A stretch of DNA of 64,000 nt, taken from contig JADJWY010000008.1 of NCBI GenBank assembly GCA_016716085.1, positions 186,001-250,000 on the forward strand. Reading direction: 5' to 3'. How positions within the stretch are numbered: the stretch's first letter is position 1; each line of letters starts with the position of its first letter. This document shows positions 8,481 to 15,431 of this stretch, one piece after another. The notes beneath the pieces were generated by a model. That model was not told where the DNA came from. It ran no database searches and saw only the letters and a list, made by a program, of their open reading frames with translations. The stretch is from Hahellaceae bacterium. GTDB lineage: Bacteria; Pseudomonadota; Gammaproteobacteria; Pseudomonadales; Oleiphilaceae. A program made the position numbers and the translations under genes.

Positions 8481-9983
8481 TCATTTCACAGTAACACAAG
8501 GCTGGCCGGTGGCAAAGAAGCAGCCTGCTGCCCTCGCAGCTTCCGCTTCGCTCCCCACAACATCATGTGCAGCGTTGGGGTAGACCTGCCAGAACGCATG
8601 GGTATAGTGGGGATATTGTTCTTTGAGATAAGCGGCGTTAACCGCGGGGTCCAGCGCACCCTGAAGGATCAGAACCGGCGTTGAGGTATTGATTGCCTTC
8701 AGGACATAAGGGTCGCCCGAGGGTTTAACCGGCCAGACGTCACGACAAAACTGCAGCGTAGTCTCATGTGTGCGTTGCATGATCTCGCGGAGAGGCGGCG
8801 GCAGGTCCTTGTAGCTCCTGGCCAATACCTCACCATCAACAAAGGCGGCTTCGTCAGCACACACATGTGAATTGTAACTACCATCACTGAAGTCGACGTC
8901 CGTCATAAACAGATACCAGTGTTCGGCAAGGGCGGTCAAAGGACGATAGTCACCTGATTCCAGCGCATCAATCAGTGCCGGGAATGCATCGGCAAAGCCG
9001 GGTGCATAAAGATTGATAAACAGAATATTGAGCAGCGTGTCTCCGGTAAGCGTGAACGGCAGACGATCGGATGTGTCCGGGTCGTGCATTTCTTGTTTAA
9101 GCGCTTGAGTATTCAGGTGGGCGATCAGTTTCCAGAAGCGATCGCTCAAGCGGGGAAATTGCCTATTACAGGCTGGCACATTGTCGCAACGATCAAATAC
9201 CTGCCTGAAGGCGGCATGAAAGTCGGTGGCTGCTCTTTCACCATAGTTCACACCTGAAAAAACCGGACTGTCCAGCACGGCGGACGCAACGGTGTCCGGG
9301 ACCTCCCGAATCAGGGTCAAGGCGTAGCGGGTGCCGTAAGAGATGCCATAGAGGTGCCAGCGATCAATATCAAGGGCTTTGCGCAAAGCTTCGATGTCCT
9401 GGGCAATGCGCAGGCTGCGATAGTCTTCCAGCCTGATGCCCTGTTTGCGCAGGCGGCGATAGCAGCGGTGACTGAGGGTATTGAGCTGCCGCAGTTGGGC
9501 GGCGGTATCCGGCAGTTGCATCACCGCGGCAAATCCCTCCGCGATTTCAGGGCAATTCAGTGATGGTCGGGAGGCGCCACTGCCGCGTGGGTCGACAATG
9601 ATCAGGTCCATTCCCATATTGAGCGACAGGGGGGCATAGGCGTTCAGAAGCGTCGCGATATCGACGTAGGTGCCGCTGATCATGGCGGCCCCTGGCCCGC
9701 CCCCTCCCAAGTGCAGTACGGGCGGTTGAGGGAGGCTTCCGAAAGGTCTTTCAGCCTGGAAGCGAACCAGCGGGAAAGTGACCCTTGCAGAGGCGGCATC
9801 ATCAGGATTTTCGGGTACGACCATTTCAAGGCAATCGTGAGGCGGCAAATCGGGTGCCGCCTCAAAATGGCACTGGGCGGCTTTGAGGCCCAGTGCGGGC
9901 CGCGTCGGGGCTGAATCAGGCAAGGAACTGTCGGACGCCAGGAATCCTGCTCCGGCGAGTATACAGGCCGCTGAAAGCCTCAT
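8481..9983 (-). CDS. Secreted S33/TAP-like alpha/beta hydrolase (proline iminopeptidase-like)
   Basis: The 500-residue exported protein has a signal sequence at the N-terminus (about 1-16). Its nucleophile elbow LYGISYGTRYAL carries Ser in GISYG. It ends with a TAP-like C-terminal domain including TPVLILQGALDPAVN (catalytic Asp) and YPNAAHDVVGS (catalytic His). The pattern is that of tripeptidyl or prolyl aminopeptidases of the S33 family and of related esterases. Conserved cysteines (CHFEAAPDLPPHDC, CDNVPACNRQF) suggest disulfides, as expected in the periplasm. The ATG overlaps the stop of the Card1-like gene by four bases (ATGA), so the two are translationally coupled. Confidence 0.83.
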   Translation of the reverse strand: MRLSAACILAGAGFLASDSSLPDSAPTRPALGLKAAQCHFEAAPDLPPHDCLEMVVPENPDDAASARVTFPLVRFQAERPFGSLPQPPVLHLGGGGPGAAMISGTYVDIATLLNAYAPLSLNMGMDLIIVDPRGSGASRPSLNCPEIAEGFAAVMQLPDTAAQLRQLNTLSHRCYRRLRKQGIRLEDYRSLRIAQDIEALRKALDIDRWHLYGISYGTRYALTLIREVPDTVASAVLDSPVFSGVNYGERAATDFHAAFRQVFDRCDNVPACNRQFPRLSDRFWKLIAHLNTQALKQEMHDPDTSDRLPFTLTGDTLLNILFINLYAPGFADAFPALIDALESGDYRPLTALAEHWYLFMTDVDFSDGSYNSHVCADEAAFVDGEVLARSYKDLPPPLREIMQRTHETTLQFCRDVWPVKPSGDPYVLKAINTSTPVLILQGALDPAVNAAYLKEQYPHYTHAFWQVYPNAAHDVVGSEAEAARAAGCFFATGQPCVTVK

Positions 9984-11161
9984 CGCCTGGATTTCGCGCC
10001 GGGTTTGATTCCACGTTCAATCCAGGTTCTGAGTCGCTCCGGTAGCTGGTTGAACTGACCATCAAAGACTTCAATGCCCATGTCATGGGCCCGCAAGCGA
10101 TCGCCGTCGGTGATCGGGAGAAAGCTGCAAATAGCGGCGCGCGCTGGGAACCCGCCCATTAACTCGGTCAAGGCGTCGAGTTTATAAAGGGCTTCGGTGC
10201 CTTTGTTATCATTGCCGAGCACCTTGGTCTTGCATTCGATGAGGAATAAACGATTGGCGGCCAGCACCATCACATCAAATTCATTGCGGACGGATTCCTC
10301 GCCGACCTCGCGCATGATGCTTACGCCGAGGGCCAGGTCCTGGATGTCGGGTATTTGTTCGCGCAAAGCGTGAAGCTCGGTAAATACCCAGTTTTCGAAC
10401 CAAATGCCGTTGGCGAATGACCGCGCTTCCTCCGTCCTGAAGGTCAAGCGCCCCTCATGGATGCGCGCGTAGCCGAGGCCCAGGAGTCCGTCGATCATGT
10501 GCTGCAGGGTGCTGTCACCAAGATCCTGCCGGCTCAGCGGGCGCTGACGCTCAGGTTGACCGGCTTCATAGGCCAGCACATTCATGCGCCTGAGTGATGA
10601 CGGTGAAGATTGGGCAAGTCTTATCCAATCGCGACAGAGTGTCTGGACGTCGTCGGGCAGTACCTGTCTCTGCAGAGGCCCCTCGATTTCAGAGCCATAC
10701 ACCCGGAGAAAATCAGGAATACGCAAGCGGTTCGGCAGATCCAGTGGGGGCGTTCCGGGACGCCCTGCGGCCCAGTGGAGGGTATCCTGCCAGGGGTCAA
10801 CATAGAAAATGGGCCATCCGTGTTGGCGGAAAATCTCGCTGGCGGCGAGGAGGCAAGGCACATCTGCTGCGGTGGCGTTGAGTTGCGGCTGCAAGTGCGG
10901 CTGACCCGGCAACTGTGCGAGTGTTTCACGAATCGCGTGTTCAATCTGCTCGCACAGTTCAGTTGGACGCTCCGTGCTCAGTGCCACAAACCGTACGACG
11001 ATGCCACGTGAATTCAGGACGCATTTCAGGTCGTCAGCACGATCACGCTGCGCCGGGCGACCAAGCGCGAGTACCTGCTTGACCGAATTGTCGGGCGTCA
11101 GCAGCGGTGTGACATTACAAACCAGATAGTGGTTCAGAAAGACGACGTGTAAATCCATCAT
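9980..11161 (-). CDS. DUF1887 protein, Card1/Can2-like: CARF domain plus PD-(D/E)XK nuclease
   Basis: The 393-residue protein matches the layout of Vibrio cholerae VC1899 and of Card1/Can2 effectors. The N-terminal Rossmann-like CARF region (about 1-150) contains VTPLLTPDNSVKQVLALG. A middle linker/winged-helix-like part follows, then a restriction-nuclease fold. The nuclease residues are all visible: Glu256 in GIWFENWVF, Asp296 in NEFDVMVL, and Glu309 and Lys311 in IECKTK. CRISPR-linked relatives bind cyclic tetra-adenylate and cut nucleic acid, but no CRISPR array or cas gene is in this window. It is sandwiched between a TraB/GumN gene (ends one base upstream) and a hydrolase gene (ATGA overlap). 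Its activating ligand and role are unknown. Confidence 0.85.
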   Translation of the reverse strand: MMDLHVVFLNHYLVCNVTPLLTPDNSVKQVLALGRPAQRDRADDLKCVLNSRGIVVRFVALSTERPTELCEQIEHAIRETLAQLPGQPHLQPQLNATAADVPCLLAASEIFRQHGWPIFYVDPWQDTLHWAAGRPGTPPLDLPNRLRIPDFLRVYGSEIEGPLQRQVLPDDVQTLCRDWIRLAQSSPSSLRRMNVLAYEAGQPERQRPLSRQDLGDSTLQHMIDGLLGLGYARIHEGRLTFRTEEARSFANGIWFENWVFTELHALREQIPDIQDLALGVSIMREVGEESVRNEFDVMVLAANRLFLIECKTKVLGNDNKGTEALYKLDALTELMGGFPARAAICSFLPITDGDRLRAHDMGIEVFDGQFNQLPERLRTWIERGIKPGAKSRR

Positions 11162-12055
11162 TTAGCGCGCCTGAACGGTGTAACCCTGGTCCTGCAGCCA
11201 TTTCAGTATGCCCTCTTTACCCGGCAGATGACCGGCACCAACCGTCATAAAGCAGCGGCGACCGGACTGGATGCAGGTGTCAAAGGCCTTGGCCATACGC
11301 GGATTGCGGTCAAAAAACATCGCGTTAAACAGATCCTGCTGCGACGGGTCTTCCTGCAGTGGCTCAATCAGAACCAGTTGTTCCAGACGTTCCAGATCGC
11401 CACGGTGCCAGGTGTCTTCTATGGACTTCCACAGGTCGGGGTTGTCATGCAGGTCGTCCATAGCATCGACCAACAGCTTCTCTGTCTGAGGAAGGTTGGC
11501 GATCAGTTGGATTTGCTCTTCAAAGGTTTCAATTGGGCGAAGTGTTTTCGTCCCTCGCGCTCTCTGGATTAAATGACCATCAATGCCGAACTCGGCCGAA
11601 TAACCGGCCTGCTGCATCTGCAAGGTTGTCAGCATGAGTGCGATGAATGCGGGGAGCTGATTTTCAACCGCCTGCAGGGGAATGCTATAGTCACCCAGAG
11701 CCTGCGTCAGACGCTTACGGGTCTCTGCGCTGATATGGTTCTGAATACGATCCGGATGGGGATAGAGCGTCAGGCGCTGCAGGATGCGCTGTTGTTCGTC
11801 GGAGGCCGGCGACTGCTCATCCATCTCGAACAGCAGAACGTCGCTGTGAGCAAAGGCCTCTTCAATCGCATCGCGCAACGGAAAATAATCGGGACGCCCG
11901 GTATGAACCGCCCCCAATATCCAGCCGGTCTTACCCTCGCGGCTGATTTCACGGAATAGCCCCTGATGGGGTTCTGCAAAGGCGGGTAGGGTCATCCACA
12001 GGCAAAGAGCAAGGAACCCAGTGTAGATCGTGCGTTTCAGTATAATTGCAGCCAT
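11162..12055 (-). CDS. TraB/GumN (YbaP-like) family protein
   Basis: The 297-residue exported or anchored protein has a hydrophobic N-terminal segment ending near PAFAEP. Family signatures are WILGAVHTGRPDYFPL near the start, with the conserved GxxH, DVLLFEMDEQS, the central GIDGHLIQRARGTKTLRPIETFEEQI and the C-terminal MTVGAGHLPGKEGIL with its conserved Gly-His. TraB/GumN proteins are putative metalloprotease-like enzymes; the bacterial function is poorly known. This is the first gene of the leftward operon that continues through the Card1-like protein and three hydrolases. Confidence 0.87.
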   Translation of the reverse strand: MAAIILKRTIYTGFLALCLWMTLPAFAEPHQGLFREISREGKTGWILGAVHTGRPDYFPLRDAIEEAFAHSDVLLFEMDEQSPASDEQQRILQRLTLYPHPDRIQNHISAETRKRLTQALGDYSIPLQAVENQLPAFIALMLTTLQMQQAGYSAEFGIDGHLIQRARGTKTLRPIETFEEQIQLIANLPQTEKLLVDAMDDLHDNPDLWKSIEDTWHRGDLERLEQLVLIEPLQEDPSQQDLFNAMFFDRNPRMAKAFDTCIQSGRRCFMTVGAGHLPGKEGILKWLQDQGYTVQAR

Positions 12056-12139
12056 AATTCGCTTTATTTAATCGGAGAACCATGTGTGTCAGTGTAACAG
12101 GCATTCTCAGCGTTGTGCGCGATTTCAGGAGATGATCGC

Positions 12140-13258
12140 GTGAACCTACCCTTGCGTTCTGTGCTGACCATGCTGTTCTCGCGCCGCTTTACGGTGGGTG
12201 TTTATGAAGGTGTGCTGCGTGGTGAAGCGGGCAATGGCTCGCTCCACTATGTCGGTAAAGGTAACTCACTGGCCTGGTTGCAGCACCTTCTGTTTGAGAC
12301 AGAGCCTAAAACCTGTCAGACCCGGCAGACATCGTTACTGGCCCTTCGCGTGGGAGGGTTGCCGCCTGCCGCAAGTGGGCTGCATGTGGTCGAAGTCACC
12401 CCTTTCCTGGATCGTTTGCTGCGCCCTCAAGGGCATATCGTCATTCCTGACTGGATCGAACACCTGCTGGATCTCGACGGGGACTGGGCCGCGGTCTGCG
12501 GCCGGTTCCGCAAAAGCACCCTGAAACGCGACGTACCGCGTATCCAGCGTGCAGGATTCCGTTACGATATTGTCCAGGATGCCGCGAGCCTGGAAATCTT
12601 TTACGAGAATCAGTATGCGCCTTTGATGGCGGATCGCCATGGCGAGGCCGGTGTTCTGGTCAGTCGGGACTGGCTACGCACGACGACACCCACTCACCGC
12701 TTGTTTCGTCTTTGGGATGACGGACATTGGGTTGCTTCAGCCCTTTTTCGTGAAGTTGGCGAGGAGTTGGACTGGATTTTGGTCGGTATGAATCGGCAAC
12801 AGCCATCGCCGAATCAACGACTGGTTCAGGGTGCTCTGTATTATCATATGATTCAACACGCCCATGCTTCCGGGTTCCGCCGAATTCGACTGGGAACCAC
12901 ACGGCCGCTGCTAACCGATGGTGTGTGGCTTCACAAGCGCAAATGGGGTGCATGTGTTGTGGCTTCGCCCCAGTCTGAAACCCGCCTGTATCTCAGCGCG
13001 AACAGACCAGACGGGACAATGGTGAGCTGGTTAACCCGGCAGCCCTGGGTTTCCGTCAGCGCAGACACACTTGAGGTGCAGGTTTGCGCGCTCAGCTCAG
13101 CGCTGATACCCGACGTATTGGATGTGCTAAAGCAGGGGGTGCTTGACGGCATTTCCCGGATCCGGGTGTTCAGTCCTTTTTCGGATTCAGGGCTGCCAGA
13201 ATGCATTGACGGGATACCGTTGGAGCAATCCATTTTTACGTTTGGTGAGAGGTCTTGA
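12140..13258 (+). CDS. FemAB/GNAT-like acyltransferase, paralogue A
   Basis: The protein has about 372 residues from the chosen GTG start, which has AGGAG eight bases upstream; a TTG codon 27 bases earlier has no good ribosome site. The core segment FRKSTLKRDVPRIQRAGF, a ligand-binding stretch VASALFREVGEELDWILVGMN and the C-terminal FRRIRLGTTRPLLTDGVWLHKRKWGA resemble the duplicated GNAT fold of FemAB-type transferases, which move amino-acyl or acyl groups. The same C-terminal motif occurs in the gene at 14108-15289 (TRPLISNGIYHYKRKWGA), so the two are paralogues. The stop overlaps the start of the proline-dehydrogenase-like gene by one base. Substrate unknown. Confidence 0.72.
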   Translation: MNLPLRSVLTMLFSRRFTVGVYEGVLRGEAGNGSLHYVGKGNSLAWLQHLLFETEPKTCQTRQTSLLALRVGGLPPAASGLHVVEVTPFLDRLLRPQGHIVIPDWIEHLLDLDGDWAAVCGRFRKSTLKRDVPRIQRAGFRYDIVQDAASLEIFYENQYAPLMADRHGEAGVLVSRDWLRTTTPTHRLFRLWDDGHWVASALFREVGEELDWILVGMNRQQPSPNQRLVQGALYYHMIQHAHASGFRRIRLGTTRPLLTDGVWLHKRKWGACVVASPQSETRLYLSANRPDGTMVSWLTRQPWVSVSADTLEVQVCALSSALIPDVLDVLKQGVLDGISRIRVFSPFSDSGLPECIDGIPLEQSIFTFGERS

Positions 13259-14121
13259 TGGCGGGTATAAAATCCCTTTTGTGGTCGGCGATTGAACCCC
13301 TGATGCAGGTGGTGGGGCGTGCTTATGTGCCGGGGCCGGCCTTAGCAGATGCCCTGGCGATCGCGGCTAAGTTCAGCCAGGACGGAATTGCCGTCACCAT
13401 CGGCTATTTCCCGGAAGATGAGGATTCCGCAGAATTCGTCGCCCAACAAACGCAATCGGTCGCCGAGGCAGTCGCTAGCCTTACCCCCTTGGGCTATGTC
13501 TCGGTTAAGGTGCCGGCCATGGATTATCGGTCAGATCTGCTGCAGCCCATTCTGGATAAAGCTCAGGGCAGTGGCATTCGCGTTCACTTCGATTCTCACG
13601 GGGTCGATATGGCCGACGCGACCCGCGACTGCGTGAGCCAGGCCTGTGCTACGGGGTGTCGGGTGGGGTTAACGATTCCAGGGCGTTGGTCACGCAGCAT
13701 CGCTGACGCGGAATGGGCTAGCGCCCAGGGTGTCAGGGTGCGGGTCGTTAAAGGTGAATGGATTGATCCAAACGAACCCGATAAGGATCGAACGGAGGGT
13801 TTTCTTTCTTTGGTAGAGTCACTGTCACGCTGTGCCAGGGAAGTGGCGATTGCCAGCCACGATCCCGTGACGGTGAAAAAATCGATTGATCTCTTGCGTC
13901 AGTCGGGGGTGGCTTGTGAACTGGAGCTGCTCTATGGCATGCCGATGCGCACGATGCTGGCGATGGCGCGACGAGAGCAGATTCCGGTTCGGGTCTATAT
14001 ACCGTTTGGCACCGCCTGGTGGCCCTATTCGCTGGGTAAAGCTGTGCGAAATCCGCGTATTCTGGGCTGGCTGATCGTCGACATACTCCAGGGTGTGCGT
14101 CAGTTGTTCAGTCGTCCCTGA
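13258..14121 (+). CDS. Proline dehydrogenase-like (PRODH barrel) protein
   Basis: The 287-residue protein looks like a monofunctional PRODH TIM barrel: IRVHFDSHGVDMAD, VRVRVVKGEWIDPNEPD (the VKG and Glu of the flavin/substrate site), VAIASHDPVTVKKS, ELELLYGMPMR and VRVYIPFGTAWWPYSLGKAVRN with the C-terminal R...R-type end. PRODH oxidises proline to pyrroline-5-carboxylate with FAD. No pyrroline-5-carboxylate dehydrogenase gene is nearby, and the flanking genes are FemAB-like transferases, so a dedicated role on another imino acid or a tailored product is possible. The ATG is preceded by GAGAGG and overlaps the previous stop by one base. The 3' end overlaps the convergent gene by 14 bases. Confidence 0.75.
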   Translation: MAGIKSLLWSAIEPLMQVVGRAYVPGPALADALAIAAKFSQDGIAVTIGYFPEDEDSAEFVAQQTQSVAEAVASLTPLGYVSVKVPAMDYRSDLLQPILDKAQGSGIRVHFDSHGVDMADATRDCVSQACATGCRVGLTIPGRWSRSIADAEWASAQGVRVRVVKGEWIDPNEPDKDRTEGFLSLVESLSRCAREVAIASHDPVTVKKSIDLLRQSGVACELELLYGMPMRTMLAMARREQIPVRVYIPFGTAWWPYSLGKAVRNPRILGWLIVDILQGVRQLFSRP

Positions 14122-15289
14122 AAGGCGCGTGCAGGCGTTGCAGCGGCGATGAGGTTTCGCTGAGGAGATGAAGACGCAGCCAATCCGGGAGTGGCTGGCC
14201 TGGTTCTCCCGTGTTCAGACCCTCTGGCAGGAGCATCCGGTAAACGGCAAGTCCTTCTGAATAGCCTTGTTCGCCCAGGCGCAGCAGGGTATCCGGTGTC
14301 GTGTGCCCCTCCGCCCAGTGGTAGGCAACTAAGTTTCCCTGCTCTCTCAGAATCATGGGGTGTTCAGCGAGGAAACTCCGCACGGCAGGCGACAGGGTGA
14401 GAAACTGCCAGTGAAATTCAGCTTGTGGCCAATCGTCGATTAACCGTGCACCCCATTTACGCTTGTAATGATAAATCCCATTGCTTATCAGGGGGCGGGT
14501 CAGGCTGAAATCCATGTCTGCACAACCCTGAGCATGCGCATATTGGAGTGAAAACAGGTAGATTCCGCTCAAGGCCGCATCGGCAAGTCCGCGTTCCAGT
14601 CCGTCGGGTAAGCCCAGCCACAAAAAATGCATTTCATCCTGCCAGTGAGACAGCACCACGCCTGCAACCCAGTCATCGCCACACATCACCTGCAGCAATA
14701 CACCCTCATGTACACCAAAATGAATGATGTCTTCCCGCGTATCACCGTTAATCAGATGGCCAAAGCGCTGGCGGGTGTACGGCTCAAATAGCGTATCGTG
14801 GAAGAGGGCAAGCTGTTCAGGATCGGAGGTGATCCGGTAGCTTAATCCATATTTGCGTACCTTGCGCAGGTCAGTGCTTCGCGTGTTTTTGCGAAAGCCC
14901 GCCACCACATCCTCCCACACTGGGGCAAGACGCGTCTTCTGCAGAATCCAGCCCGGCATGCGCCAGAATACGCCCCGATGCAGATGGTAGTAGGGCCAGG
15001 GTAAATCACAGAGTAGCAGGTCAGTGCCTGAGGGCGGGTTTTCAGCGGCCCGGCCGAGGTGCCAGAGCGGAATGTGGGAACGTGCCAGCTCTTTGCAGGG
15101 CTCGCCAAAAATCTGATCGATCCAGTAGTTAAGACCATGGCCTGATCCGATGTAGCGCAGGGTCAACACAGTGCCGCTATGCTTCTCGGGCCCATGAATA
15201 TCAACGCAGATGCCACGCGCTTTGCTTGCCGCCCGCACGAGCTCTTTGAGGCGGTATAAGGCGGCATCAAGCCGTGCGCGGAGATTCAT
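14108..15289 (-). CDS. FemAB/GNAT-like acyltransferase, paralogue B
   Basis: The protein has 393 residues from the preferred ATG, which has AGGAA nine bases upstream. An ATG 33 bases earlier (15322) would add eleven residues but lacks a clear ribosome site. The family core is FRKNTRSTDLRKVRKYGL (about 157-174), followed by WVAGVVLSHWQDEMHFLWLGL and CADMDFSLTRPLISNGIYHYKRKWGA. This mirrors the gene at 12140-13258, and both probably carry a FemAB-like double GNAT fold. It converges on the proline-dehydrogenase-like gene with a 14-base overlap, so the three genes form a compact block on two strands. Substrate unknown; a peptide, sugar or lipid N-acylation role is a guess. Confidence 0.72.
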   Translation of the reverse strand: MNLRARLDAALYRLKELVRAASKARGICVDIHGPEKHSGTVLTLRYIGSGHGLNYWIDQIFGEPCKELARSHIPLWHLGRAAENPPSGTDLLLCDLPWPYYHLHRGVFWRMPGWILQKTRLAPVWEDVVAGFRKNTRSTDLRKVRKYGLSYRITSDPEQLALFHDTLFEPYTRQRFGHLINGDTREDIIHFGVHEGVLLQVMCGDDWVAGVVLSHWQDEMHFLWLGLPDGLERGLADAALSGIYLFSLQYAHAQGCADMDFSLTRPLISNGIYHYKRKWGARLIDDWPQAEFHWQFLTLSPAVRSFLAEHPMILREQGNLVAYHWAEGHTTPDTLLRLGEQGYSEGLAVYRMLLPEGLNTGEPGQPLPDWLRLHLLSETSSPLQRLHAPFRDD

Positions 15290-15431
15290 GCGATCAATTT
15301 CCTGGATAAAGAGAGCAAGCATAGCGTCTGGTGCCAGTCGCAGCTACTCCTAAAGAATGGCCGCGTGGCGCTGTCGCTAGCCAAAATTCTTCTATACTTG
15401 TTGGAATGTCTAAAGTTTTCGACGTACCTTC

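Noticed and set aside
9980..11161. Treating the Card1-like gene as proof of a nearby type III CRISPR system
   Set aside because: No repeats, cas genes or cyclic-oligoadenylate synthase are visible in the window, and orphan members of the family are known.
12113..12139. TTG start extending the first FemAB-like protein by nine codons
   Set aside because: No ribosome site precedes it, while the GTG at 12140 has a well-spaced AGGAG.
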